This document shows positions 45,479 to 54,193 of a stretch of DNA of 64,000 nt, one piece after another. The stretch lies in the NCBI RefSeq assembly GCF_000332275.1, contig NZ_CM001776.1:930001-994000 (forward strand), in the 5' to 3' direction. Every line of letters begins with the position of its first letter. Position 1 is the stretch's first letter. This DNA is from Synechococcus sp. PCC 7336. Its GTDB lineage: Bacteria > Cyanobacteriota > Cyanobacteriia > Thermostichales > PCC-7336. The position numbers were made by a program, and so were the translations under genes. The notes below the pieces were generated by a model. That model had not been told where the DNA came from, did not search any database, and saw only the letters and a program-made list of their open reading frames with translations.

Positions 45479-45940
45479 ATGGGAGCTGGGAAGCCGCTGG
45501 ATTCTGAAGTTTTTGGGGTGTGGCGAGGGGGCAGTTGTAGGTGCTTTATTGGCGTTGTTGAGGAACCCTGGCAGAGGCTTTTGCGACCGATAATTTTCAC
45601 CAATCGTTTATTCATCGTTTGGCAAGTGGAAGGAGATATTGTGACCTCTTTACCGATCGCTCGCTTGGAACTATACAGTCTCGCCCACCCTCAGGAAGTC
45701 TTGCTGGTGGAAGCTACAATCGAGGCCGAGCGAGATGAAGTGTTGGTTTATAAGGGATATTCCAGCTCGTTAATGCGACCGACTGCTGCCGATCTAGATA
45801 TCCCCGTATTGCCTGAAGGAACAACGATTGAGGCGATTTCTCGCCTGCGCGCACCCTATACTCCCCGATCGCCCCAATACCTCGAACGCAGCATTCTCTG
45901 GCATCAATTCGAGCAGCGCTTAGCGAGGGAAGGCTTCTGA
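45479..45940 (+). CDS. DUF7734-like cyanobacterial protein
   Basis: Up to 153 residues. The conserved part starts near residue 33 (RLLRPIIFTNRLFIVWQVEG) and continues with LVEATIEAERDEVLVYKGYS and YLERSILWHQFEQRL. It resembles a small cyanobacterial protein family of unknown function. It is soluble, with no signal peptide. The true start is unclear: the open frame begins at 45479 but the first 30 residues fit less well. The downstream neighbour is tRNA-Gly on the other strand. Confidence 0.65.
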   Translation: MGAGKPLDSEVFGVWRGGSCRCFIGVVEEPWQRLLRPIIFTNRLFIVWQVEGDIVTSLPIARLELYSLAHPQEVLLVEATIEAERDEVLVYKGYSSSLMRPTAADLDIPVLPEGTTIEAISRLRAPYTPRSPQYLERSILWHQFEQRLAREGF

Positions 45941-46042
45941 CAAGGGCTGGAGGTGGAGGAAATTGCGGCGATCGCAGTCGCTCAATTCAATTCAAACAAT
46001 CGAGCAGTACTCGTTTTGCAAGGTGGCAACCTGATTTTGCGA

Positions 46043-46113
46043 AGCGGGTGCCGGGACTCGAACCCGGTTCTCTAGCTTGGAAGGCTAGGGCACAACCCAT
46101 ATACCACACCCGC
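46043..46113 (-). tRNA. tRNA-Gly (anticodon TCC)
   Basis: On the minus strand it begins GCGGGTG (46113-46107) and ends CACCCGC (46050-46044) plus a U discriminator, a complete 7-bp acceptor stem. The anticodon arm is CTAGC-CTTCCAA-GCTAG with anticodon TCC, and the T arm is CCGGG-TTCGAGT-CCCGG. CCA is not encoded. It decodes GGA/GGG. Confidence 0.95.
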
Positions 46114-46774
46114 CTATCTGAGCCCCAGGATTGAATTATCATGCCCCGCTCGAGTGCGATCGCCACTTCAGGCTAACAGATCTTTTAACAGATCTTTAAA
46201 TTTAACAGAGCTTTAAAGAGGGTTAACCGAACCTTGAAGGGGGAATTTATCGCTAAAAAGCCCCACTCAAAGCGGCCACCTCAGCTCAACTTGATGACAA
46301 TTGACCGATTACCGAACAACTGAGTGGGAGCAGCGCAGAATGGAGCCTCACTGGGATGACAGTTTTGGCAGGGGTACAAACCTTGAGAGGAGGCAGAAGG
46401 GAGGAGGCAGAAACTGAGGGGGGTCAGTCCCTACCTCCAGATCGAAATTTTAGCACCCCGAATAGCTCCCTGCACGACAGACAGCCAACGTGAAAAAAAA
46501 TTTCATTTGACAAGCCCTACCTAAAACAGCACTCGGGGCTGGAAGGTTTGTAAATCTTTAGAGTTGAGGTCAAAATTGTTAACTTACGCTAAGCCTGACG
46601 ATAGGGGACGTGCCGCGCGCGCGATCGCCTCCATTGCCTGCTCGATATGAGGATACGCCGTGCAACTCGCCAGCTAAGTCAGAGGAGCTGCCGATAAAAG
46701 TTGTAGCAAGCGTGTCATAATCCTTATCATAGGATTAATAATTTGAGCTGCTGGCGTCAAAAAGGAGAGTTGCG
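46114..46774. other. Intergenic region upstream of psbE
   Basis: No protein gene seen. It holds a tandem TTAACAGATCTT-type repeat (about 46176-46215), an inverted pair CCCACTCA (46262-46269) / TGAGTGGG (46321-46328), and a short direct repeat GGAGGCAGAAG (about 46390-46415). Close to psbE, AATCCT/AGGATT (about 46720-46735) forms a small inverted repeat. The psbE promoter must lie in its right part. Confidence 0.4.
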
Positions 46775-47020
46775 ATGGCAGGTACTACAGGCGAACGGCC
46801 TTTCGGCGAAATTGTGACTAGCGTTCGTTATTGGGTGATTCATACCCTAACTATCCCCGTTTTGTTTATTGCGGGTTGGCTGTTTGTCAGCACTGGTCTA
46901 GCTTACGATGTGTTTGGCACCCCTCGCCCGGACGAGTACTTCACGTCTGCCCGCCAGGAATTGCCGATCCTGCAGGATCGCTACAATGCTGTCGAGCAAA
47001 TTCCCGAATACCAGAAGTAA
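46775..47020 (+). CDS. psbE: Cytochrome b559 alpha subunit (PsbE)
   Basis: An 81-residue photosystem II core subunit in the thylakoid. [20 protein letters not shown] contains the haem-ligating His (about residue 23) and the single membrane helix. AAGGAGAG lies seven bases before the ATG. First gene of psbEFLJ. Confidence 0.98.
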   Translation: MAGTTGERPFGEIVTSVRYWVIHTLTIPVLFIAGWLFVSTGLAYDVFGTPRPDEYFTSARQELPILQDRYNAVEQIPEYQK

Positions 47021-47065
47021 GGCCATCCAGTTTGCAAGCTTGTAATTGTCGTTCAGGGTTGTTTG

Positions 47066-47200
47066 ATGAATTCTTCCAACATTGACGAGCCAGTCTATTA
47101 TCCCGTATTTACGGTGCGCTGGCTGGCCATTCACACTTTGGCGATTCCCACCGTGTTTTTCGTCGGTGCGATCGCTTCAATGCAGTTTATTCAAAGGTAG
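47066..47200 (+). CDS. psbF: Cytochrome b559 beta subunit (PsbF)
   Basis: A 44-residue subunit with one membrane helix; the second haem His is in [20 protein letters not shown]. It pairs with PsbE around the b559 haem. It lies 45 bp after psbE. Confidence 0.97.
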   Translation: MNSSNIDEPVYYPVFTVRWLAIHTLAIPTVFFVGAIASMQFIQR

Positions 47201-47206
47201 GTCTAA

Positions 47207-47338
47207 ATGGCTGACGGCACTCAACCAGATAAGAACCCCAATTCTCAACCCGTAGAACTCAACCGCACGTCCTTATACTTAGGGCTGCTGTTGGTGTTCA
47301 CCACCGCACTGCTGTTTTCCAGCTACTTTTTGAATTAA
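47207..47338 (+). CDS. psbL: Photosystem II protein PsbL
   Basis: A 43-residue single-helix protein ending [17 protein letters not shown], with the usual [10 protein letters not shown] before the helix. It stabilises the PSII dimer and QA site. It starts six bases after the psbF stop. Confidence 0.97.
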   Translation: MADGTQPDKNPNSQPVELNRTSLYLGLLLVFTTALLFSSYFLN

Positions 47339-47373
47339 AAAACTTTATGTTCGCGTTTTACGGAGAGACAATC

Positions 47374-47493
47374 ATGACAGGTCAACCTCGCATCCCAATT
47401 TGGATTGTTGGAACCATTGCTGGGATGGGCGCTATTGCCGTTCTCGGTTTGTTCTTCTACGGCGCTTATGTCGGCGTTGGTTCCGGTCTCTGA
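47374..47493 (+). CDS. psbJ: Photosystem II protein PsbJ
   Basis: A 39-residue single-helix protein: [20 protein letters not shown], then [20 protein letters not shown] precedes the ATG. Last gene of psbEFLJ, followed by a shared terminator. Confidence 0.97.
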   Translation: MTGQPRIPIWIVGTIAGMGAIAVLGLFFYGAYVGVGSGL

Positions 47494-47578
47494 TACCGCT
47501 AGCTCGATCGACACCCGCAAGTTAGTTCCGCCAGCGATCGCCGGGCACTGTTCTCAGTAGATCGCAGTCACCTAGCTT

Positions 47579-47608
47579 AAAGCCGCTCAGAGTAAAATGA
47601 GCGGCTTT
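47579..47608. terminator. Bidirectional terminator between psbJ and psaI
   Basis: AAAGCCGCTCA (47579-47589), an eight-base loop, TGAGCGGCTTT (47598-47608): an 11-bp stem with A and T runs at its outer ends, suitable for termination of psbEFLJ on the plus strand and psaI on the minus strand. Confidence 0.85.
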
Positions 47609-47647
47609 GAAATTTATAGGGGCATGAGATTCAACTGGAAGCCGCGC

Positions 47648-47755
47648 TCAAGCGGGCTCGTTCTCAATCCACAAAAACAGGGCCACGATGGAAATAGCAG
47701 GCAGAACCAAACCAATTGCCATCACCATATAGGGTTGAAGATATGCTGCGGTCAT
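47648..47755 (-). CDS. psaI: Photosystem I subunit VIII (PsaI)
   Basis: A 35-residue single-helix protein, MTAAYLQPYMVMAIGLVLPA followed by ISIVALFLWIENEPA. The GLVxPAIxxxxLFL core matches chloroplast and cyanobacterial PsaI, which supports trimer contacts with PsaL. It is too short for most gene finders. Convergent with psbEFLJ across a shared terminator. Psa proteins are small and the match is by pattern, so some doubt remains. Confidence 0.8.
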   Translation of the reverse strand: MTAAYLQPYMVMAIGLVLPAISIVALFLWIENEPA

Positions 47756-47841
47756 GAAGGCATCCTAAAAAGACAGACACTCCTGACAACATATCACGGC
47801 AGATTTATCCGAATCCCAAACGTTAAATCCTGTAACTAACC

Positions 47842-49737
47842 TTAGCGATGCGCTCGACTCCCGCTCGCTGTCGAAGCAGGTCGCCAAGTGGAACGAACGG
47901 GCTCGGCATCCGGCAACAACCAGGCGCGAATGGTACGAGCTGCCGATCGCTGTACCCAACGGGACACCAGTTGTCCGCCCAACTCTCGGGCCTCGGGGCG
48001 CAGAGCGGCTCGACCGACAACGGGTAAGAATTTGAGGGGCTCGAAACTCTCATCTTGCTGCAAGATATCCCACAGTCGCTGCAATCGCTCCAGGCTGTGA
48101 CTGCCGTTGTTGTGGGCTGAAAATACCACTTCGGTAATTTGGTCTCGAATGAATTCCCCCCGCTCGGAAAAGAGAAAGTCGAGTGCCCGAGTGGCGGCAT
48201 CCTCAAAATCGTAGTCTTCGCTGCTGCTGGCATTGCGAAGCAAATTCTCTAGACGGTTCCAGCGAAATTCGCCATCGCTGAAGAGGATATTTTGCAGCGA
48301 CTCGCGCAGGGCTGGGGCGTCGTCTGCCAAGAGACGATTGGCAATGTAAGGATAGGCTACATTGAGGACTTTAAAGTCGGGGTCGATGCCGATGGCGATG
48401 CCTTCCAAGGTGAGCAGCGATCGGATAATCAGGGCGTAATAAGCTGGCACCCGAAACGGGTATTCGTACATTACGGAAGACAGTTGGTCGGTGATGCTCT
48501 TGAAGTTGAGCTCGCTCACACTGGCCCCCATTGCACTGGCAAACACCTCTGATAGAGCCGGAATGATGGGGGATAGATCGGTGTCAGGGGTGAGAAAGCC
48601 CAATTCCACATAGTCGTGGGCTAACCCTTCAAAGTCACGATTGACCAGATGCACGATCGCATTGATCAAGCCGTAGCGCTGATGGGGCTGGACGTTGCTC
48701 ATCATGCCGAAGTCGAGATAGGCCAAACGGCCATCCGCCATTGCCAAGAGATTGCCGGGATGGGGATCGGCATGGAAAAAGCCGTTCTCTAGCAACTGAC
48801 GCAACGAGCAGTTCACCCCCGTTTCGATCAACTGACGACTGTCTAATCCTTGCTTGGCAATCTTGTCGAGCTCGGTCAACTTGATCCCGTCAATCCACTC
48901 CATCGTCATGACTTTACGTCGGGTATAAACCCAGTGGATTTTAGGAACGTAGATGGAGGGATGGGAGTAGAGGCGGCGGAATTTTTCAGCGTTGCGCCCT
49001 TCTTTCTGGTAATCCATCTCTTCGTAGAGTTTGGAGGCAAACTCGTCCACGATCGCGACTAGGTCGCTTTTGATGCGCGCGATATTATCCCGGGCCCAGC
49101 GGGCCAAGATGCGGACAATATAAAGATCGATGGAGATGCGATCGACGAGGTCGGGTCGCTGCACTTTGATGGCAACCGCTGCGCCGTTACTTCTGAGATA
49201 GGCCTTGTAGACCTGTCCCAAGCTGGCTGCAGCAATGGGATTGGAGGAGAGGCGTTGAAAAATCTCGTCGGGTTTAGCGCCCAGTTGTTCTTCAATCAGT
49301 TGGTAGGCTACCGCATTAGAAAAGGGGGGCAACTGGTCTTGCAGTTTCGTGAGCTCTTCTAAAAAAACCGGAGAGACTAAATCGGGTCGGGTGGACAGGG
49401 CTTGGCCAATTTTGATATATGCAGGGCCGAGCTCGGTCAGAATTTCTCGCAGGCGGATGGCATAGTGGGAGCGGCGTTCTGGTTCGCGTCCGAGCAAGCG
49501 ATCGCAGCGGGACTGAATCCACAGCCACAAGAACGGCAGCACGACTGAAACAATGCGGCGGGCTATTTTCCAGTACTGCCCGCGATAGCGATCTGCGATC
49601 GTGTCGGGATTGTAGGGAACATCGGGGGGAGCGTCTAACCACTCCTCAATATCGGTGGGGTTTGAGGGGGGTAATAACCTCAGGTGACGGCGGTCTGACA
49701 GACGGCCTGGAGAGAGTTCGACAGGTGCGGCAGCCAT
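47842..49737 (-). CDS. ABC1/AarF/UbiB-family atypical kinase
   Basis: A 631-residue protein. RLREILTELGPAYIKIGQAL (about 95-114) is the KxGQ signature; AAASLGQVYKAYLRSNGAAV is the Ala-rich nucleotide loop that replaces the usual P-loop; HADPHPGNLLAMADGRLAYL and DFGMMS are the catalytic and metal-binding loops. Family members act in quinone synthesis or in lipid homeostasis, and plastid relatives sit in plastoglobules. A membrane-proximal hydrophobic stretch lies near residues 60-75. The C-terminal 150 residues are variable. Confidence 0.92.
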   Translation of the reverse strand: MAAAPVELSPGRLSDRRHLRLLPPSNPTDIEEWLDAPPDVPYNPDTIADRYRGQYWKIARRIVSVVLPFLWLWIQSRCDRLLGREPERRSHYAIRLREILTELGPAYIKIGQALSTRPDLVSPVFLEELTKLQDQLPPFSNAVAYQLIEEQLGAKPDEIFQRLSSNPIAAASLGQVYKAYLRSNGAAVAIKVQRPDLVDRISIDLYIVRILARWARDNIARIKSDLVAIVDEFASKLYEEMDYQKEGRNAEKFRRLYSHPSIYVPKIHWVYTRRKVMTMEWIDGIKLTELDKIAKQGLDSRQLIETGVNCSLRQLLENGFFHADPHPGNLLAMADGRLAYLDFGMMSNVQPHQRYGLINAIVHLVNRDFEGLAHDYVELGFLTPDTDLSPIIPALSEVFASAMGASVSELNFKSITDQLSSVMYEYPFRVPAYYALIIRSLLTLEGIAIGIDPDFKVLNVAYPYIANRLLADDAPALRESLQNILFSDGEFRWNRLENLLRNASSSEDYDFEDAATRALDFLFSERGEFIRDQITEVVFSAHNNGSHSLERLQRLWDILQQDESFEPLKFLPVVGRAALRPEARELGGQLVSRWVQRSAARTIRAWLLPDAEPVRSTWRPASTASGSRAHR

Positions 49738-50037
49738 ACCAACCCTTTAGACATTTACTTAATACATCTTAACGTGACCGCTGGCGATCGCCAGATTTGT
49801 TTCGGCAAGTTCCCACTGCGAGTTCCGTCAACCGACTCCAATAGAGCAATTTTCAGGTGGACAACGTACGCTCTAATTTTCAAACCTAGAATCTCCAATC
49901 TCCTTCGGTACAGAAGGTATACCACCAACCTGGAAAATGCTCTAGAGGGCAGCTCTCACAAAAGCTCCATTGCTAAAGGTTTGTGGGTTTGAGGATTTGA
50001 GGCTTGACTGAAAGTGTAAATCTGCGTTAGGGCACGA
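49738..50037. other. Intergenic region between the ABC1 kinase and DUF1815 genes
   Basis: Three hundred bases with no convincing gene or hairpin. Confidence 0.4.
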
Positions 50038-50373
50038 CTAAACTTCCACGATTTCTGGTTTGGCAGCAATAGTCAGCTCTTTAAGTAGGTCAACCAGTTC
50101 CTGCAACTGCTCGATCGCCGCACCGCCTTCTAGCTTCACGATCTCGCGATCGCCCTGCATCTCCGTCCAAGTGGTGGCGCATTCGGAGACTAAAACCCGA
50201 ACCAGATGGCCCTCTTGCTCACTCACCATAAACGATGCGCTCTCGCAATCATCGCCGCTTGTGTAGCAGGAAGCCATATAGCCGCGCCGCTCCAACACGA
50301 TCGCCAAAGCCTGCAAGCTCATAATCAGATCGCGATTGAATTGACGGTGTTGCTGAGCGAGTCGGTTAAACAT
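50038..50373 (-). CDS. DUF1815 protein
   Basis: A 111-residue cyanobacterial protein: MFNRLAQQHRQFNRDLIMSL, ALAIVLERRGYMASCYTSG and TTWTEMQGDREIVKLEGGAA are the family blocks. It is soluble, of unknown function, and conserved across the phylum. It is divergent from the HTTM gene (100 bp between starts). Confidence 0.88.
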   Translation of the reverse strand: MFNRLAQQHRQFNRDLIMSLQALAIVLERRGYMASCYTSGDDCESASFMVSEQEGHLVRVLVSECATTWTEMQGDREIVKLEGGAAIEQLQELVDLLKELTIAAKPEIVEV

Positions 50374-50473
50374 TCCACTCCTCCAGATTTCGCGGACAGC
50401 GAAAACCGCGAACGCGGAATCACATCACGGCAGCTTACGGGCTATAGCTATTTCTACTTATGGTAACAGAATT

Positions 50474-52174
50474 GTGAAGTTTTATAAATTTATATGTATT
50501 AATGCTTCATTCGGGCCAGAGATTGTGCGTTGGCCTGGGGCGATCTGGGGCTTCCTGTTTCAACCCGTCGATATTGCTAGCATTGTTGCCTTCCGAGTGG
50601 CCTTTGGCGGTTTGATGGCCTGGGAGACACTGCGCTATCTCCGCCTCGGTTGGGTCCGCGAGCTGTGGATTGAGCCGAGCTTTCACTTTTCCTATGAGTG
50701 GCTGGGCTGGCTGGCCCCTTGGACGGGGATCGGCATGCTCTTCCACTTCTATGCCTTAGCGGCTCTTGCCCTTTGCTTGGCTGCGGGTTTGTTCTACCGC
50801 TGGAGCAGCATTCTCTTTTGTCTGGGCTTTACCTTTGTCTTCCTGTCGGAAGCTGTCTATTACCAAAACCACTTTTATTTGATTGCCTTGCTGAGCTGCC
50901 TGCTGATCTTTATTCCGGCCCATCGCAGTTGGGCCATCGATCGCACTCTGACCCCCAAAATTGCCAGCTCCAGCATCCCCGCATGGTGTCTGTGGCTGCT
51001 GCGCTTTCAGGTGGGCTTGCCCTATTGCTTCGGAGGCATCGCCAAACTCAACAGCGACTGGCTGCAGGGACAACCGATGCAGTTGTGGCTGTCCGAACGT
51101 CAAGATTTCCCCCTCGTGGGGCAATGGTTCGATCGCTCTTGGCTGGCGGACCTACTCAGCTATAGCGGACTGGCGATCGACCTCGCTGCAGTGCCGTTAC
51201 TGCTGTATCGAAAAACCCGCCCGCTGATGTTTTTGGCGCTGCTGATGTTTCATTTCACCAATGCGCGCCTGTTTGACATTGGCGTCTTTCCCTGGCTGGC
51301 GATCGCCGCGACCACCCTATTCTTTCCCCCCGATTGGCCCAAGGTCTTATGGACTCACTTGCGAGGATCGGCCCTCAGCCGGTTTGCATTTGCCGTTGGA
51401 GCCCTGTTGGGGATGGGGGCCGTGCTGGGGTGGAGTGGAAAGCAGGATATCGTGCTCGTTGCAGTGGGGGCGATCGGTACCGGTCTCGCGACTCTGGCAT
51501 TGGCAGAACAGTTGGGTTTTGCAGGCGATCGGGAGGACTTGGCCTTGCCAGTCAATGCTTCACAACCCGATCCTCTCTTGCAATGGACATGGACGCCGAC
51601 CCGTCAATGGGTTATCGCACTGCTGCCGCTGTGGGTACTCGTGCAGCTATGGCTGCCCCTGAGACACTACTTCATTCCCGGCGATGCTAATTGGACGGAG
51701 GAAGGTCAGCGATTTGCTTGGCGCATGAAGTTGCGGGACAAGCGCGGCTCGGCGGTGTTTTATGCCTTCAATCCCGCCACACAAGTGGGGAACGAGATCG
51801 ATCCGCGCGAGATCCTGCGCCCCTGGCAGTATGTCAGGATGCTGCAGCGGCCCTATGCGATCGCTCAATTTGCCCGCCATCTGGGCGATCTGCTGGCAGA
51901 GGCGGGGGTTCCCGAAGTGGAGATTTACGCCCGCGTGCAGGTTTCCCTTAACGGTCGCCCCCCGCAATTTCTCATCGATCCCACCGCCAATCTGCTCGAT
52001 CGCGCCTCAAACATTGTGCCCGCACCGTGGATTTTCCCCTTACTGGAATCGCTGCCCCCCAACGCTCGATCCCGAGAAACCTCAGAGGCGATCGCTGCTT
52101 TGCCACCGACCGTCGAGCCAACACCCCAAGACCTTGCCCGTTACAGTTTGGCCCCACCAGGGGGTGGCGGCTGA
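50474..52174 (+). CDS. HTTM-domain membrane protein (vitamin K-dependent carboxylase-like)
   Basis: A 566-residue protein with about eight membrane helices in the first 350 residues. IVAFRVAFGGLMAWETLRYL, YYQNHFYLIALLSCLLIFIP and CFGGIAKLNSDWLQGQPMQL match the HTTM/VKGC family, whose animal member carboxylates glutamate using vitamin K hydroquinone. The soluble C-terminal part (from about 400) contains DANWTEEGQRFAWRMKLRDK, also seen in VKGC relatives. The bacterial substrate is unknown. The start given is GTG 50474. Its last 93 bases overlap the 3' end of the dihydroorotase-like gene on the other strand. Confidence 0.82.
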   Translation: MKFYKFICINASFGPEIVRWPGAIWGFLFQPVDIASIVAFRVAFGGLMAWETLRYLRLGWVRELWIEPSFHFSYEWLGWLAPWTGIGMLFHFYALAALALCLAAGLFYRWSSILFCLGFTFVFLSEAVYYQNHFYLIALLSCLLIFIPAHRSWAIDRTLTPKIASSSIPAWCLWLLRFQVGLPYCFGGIAKLNSDWLQGQPMQLWLSERQDFPLVGQWFDRSWLADLLSYSGLAIDLAAVPLLLYRKTRPLMFLALLMFHFTNARLFDIGVFPWLAIAATTLFFPPDWPKVLWTHLRGSALSRFAFAVGALLGMGAVLGWSGKQDIVLVAVGAIGTGLATLALAEQLGFAGDREDLALPVNASQPDPLLQWTWTPTRQWVIALLPLWVLVQLWLPLRHYFIPGDANWTEEGQRFAWRMKLRDKRGSAVFYAFNPATQVGNEIDPREILRPWQYVRMLQRPYAIAQFARHLGDLLAEAGVPEVEIYARVQVSLNGRPPQFLIDPTANLLDRASNIVPAPWIFPLLESLPPNARSRETSEAIAALPPTVEPTPQDLARYSLAPPGGGG

Positions 52175-53380
52175 GAGCGTGTGCATCGACTGGCGATCGC
52201 AGGTCCAAGTTTTGTAGGGAGCCAAAATCGTACAGTTGGCGGGCTGTCCCAGATCGAGTTTGGGCGCGATCGCTTGTAAGACTTTTGCCGGACCCACAGA
52301 GAGCGCCGACCACAGCTCCGTCGCCGAGAGACGATCGGTCTCCACCAACTGCTGCCACAACATCGGCAAGGCCAATTCCAAGCCGATCGCGCCTGGAGGA
52401 GACTCTGCAAACGAGACGGTTTTTTCCTCAAAGGTATAGGGGGTGTGGTCGGTGGCGATCGCGCTCAGCGTCCCCGCTCTGACAGCATCGATGAGGGCTT
52501 GGCGATCGGTAGCGGTGCCCAAAGGGGCGTGCAGGTGCAAGGCAGGATGGTAGTGGAACAATTCGACATCGCGATCGCACAGCAGTAGGTGCATCCAGGA
52601 GGTGCTGGCGGTGACGGGCAAGCCAGCGGCGCGGGCGGATTCGACCAGTTCCAGACTGCGCGCCTGGGTGAGACGCATTAGATGAATGGGGGTGTGGGTG
52701 TAGCGCACCAATTCGATCGCGGTGGCCACCGCGATCGATTCTGCCACTGACGGAATCCCTTTTAACCCCAATCGCACCGACCATTCCCCCTCTAACATGG
52801 CTCCGCCCGCCAGCGATCGCTCCTGCGGCCACAACAACAGTGGTTTGCCTAAGGGCTGCACGTATTCCAACAGCCTTCGCAGCAGCGGCACCGAGTCAAT
52901 TGGCCGACCGTCACAAAATCCAGCCGCCCCACTGGCTGCCAATTCTGCCAGCTCGGTCATGGTTTCCCCTCGGGCTGCTCGGGTGATTGCGGCCAAAGGA
53001 TGCCAGTGGGGAGTGTGACCGGGGCGCGCCTGTTGTCGAATTGCCTCTAATTGAGCGGGATCGTCCGCCACGGGATGGGTTGTCGGCAAGAGGGCCACTT
53101 GCGTAAATCCTCCGGCGATCGCCGCTTTGCCCAACGACTCCACTGTTTCTCGCTGCTCGAATCCCGGTTCCCCCGACTGGGCATAGAGATCCACCAGTCC
53201 CGGCCCGATCGCCCAATCTCTCCCGTCCACGATGTCTGTGCCCTCGGGAACCTGGAGCGAATCTTCAATGGCGCGCAGCACTCCCCCGGCAATCCAGACA
53301 TCGCCAAGGCGATCGCCAACGCCCGCCGGATCGACGATGCGAATCTGGTTCAGCAGATAGGAGCGATCGGAGGCGAACAT
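52082..53380 (-). CDS. Dihydroorotase-like protein lacking metal ligands
   Basis: A 432-residue protein of the type I dihydroorotase/amidohydrolase fold. The metal-binding DxHxHxREP segment reads GLVDLYAQSGEPGFEQRETV here, so both histidines are gone; the later PHH of the family is SWMH, while SAIATDHTPYTFEEK keeps the conserved Asp. Such members (PyrX/PyrC' type) are catalytically dead partners of aspartate transcarbamoylase in some bacteria. A true pyrC should therefore exist elsewhere. The 3' end overlaps the HTTM gene. Confidence 0.85.
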   Translation of the reverse strand: MFASDRSYLLNQIRIVDPAGVGDRLGDVWIAGGVLRAIEDSLQVPEGTDIVDGRDWAIGPGLVDLYAQSGEPGFEQRETVESLGKAAIAGGFTQVALLPTTHPVADDPAQLEAIRQQARPGHTPHWHPLAAITRAARGETMTELAELAASGAAGFCDGRPIDSVPLLRRLLEYVQPLGKPLLLWPQERSLAGGAMLEGEWSVRLGLKGIPSVAESIAVATAIELVRYTHTPIHLMRLTQARSLELVESARAAGLPVTASTSWMHLLLCDRDVELFHYHPALHLHAPLGTATDRQALIDAVRAGTLSAIATDHTPYTFEEKTVSFAESPPGAIGLELALPMLWQQLVETDRLSATELWSALSVGPAKVLQAIAPKLDLGQPANCTILAPYKTWTCDRQSMHTLSAATPWWGQTVTGKVLGCWLDGRWQSSDRL

Positions 53381-53516
53381 TGCGAGGCACCAGACACACC
53401 ATTAGGATTCTGCCGTATTGCGGCGATCGCGAGACTTTACAGAACGTCTCGCTCGCTCTCTAAGCCTCCAACGATAATAAAAGTGGGGGAAGCGCGATGA
53501 CTGGGAGGATATCGCC

Positions 53517-53627
53517 ATGAGGACATTTCCAACAGCCGATCGTTCGGCCTATGTAGCAATTCAATGGGCGATCGCTCTATTGGCAGTTCTGTTGGTACTC
53601 GCCATTTTTGCACCGATTGCCATTTAA
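53517..53627 (+). CDS. 36-residue single-helix membrane protein
   Basis: ATG 53517, preceded by GGGAGGA at seven bases, to TAA 53627. The product is MRTFPTADRSAYVAIQWAIA followed by LLAVLLVLAIFAPIAI: a short polar N-terminus and one membrane helix. The size is that of photosystem, cytochrome b6f or NDH small subunits, but I do not recognise it as any of them. An AGCG/CGCT-type stem follows at about 53656-53682. Confidence 0.55.
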   Translation: MRTFPTADRSAYVAIQWAIALLAVLLVLAIFAPIAI

Positions 53628-54193
53628 CCAACTGCCCACTCGGAATTTGTCGGTTGCTCGCGAGCGTCCTCTCACAAGGCCGCTCGTGGGGGGGTAGCTC
53701 GAATTTTATGCGCAGATTATAGAATTCGCGGTCGTTTAAATGAATTTGAAACGACTTCTTTTTTTCATCTTTAAATCAGTTTTGAAACCAAGATGGCTGG
53801 GCGTAAAATGCCATCTCATCTCTATTGAATGCTATAGACCTTGCAATCGAATGCTTGACTCTTACCAGTCATATTCCAGCAAGGAGATGCAATCGCATTG
53901 TACTCAGCCAAATCTTTACAGCAGAGTTTAACTTCACAAGAACTTGATTTAAAACTCGATCCATCTTTACAGTGGTTGGGTATCCTAATGGCATAGATCT
54001 AAAGTTCCCCATCCATCAGTCTGAGTGGTGAAACGCTGCTTTCGATGGCATCTGCGACATTCTCGATAACTCACTTGAGTGCGATATCAACTCGTAATTG
54101 ACTCGACCCCGCCAGACCTCTCACAAGTTCCCCGCTGGCGGATTTGCGGGAACAAATGCGGTGTTTGACAGAGCCAGTGGGATGAGCTAGATC
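53628..54193. other. Intergenic region upstream of the histidine kinase
   Basis: About 565 bases, A+T-rich from 53705 to 54000. CGAGCG/CGCTCG (about 53660-53685) could form the terminator of the small gene before it. No further gene seen. Confidence 0.4.
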
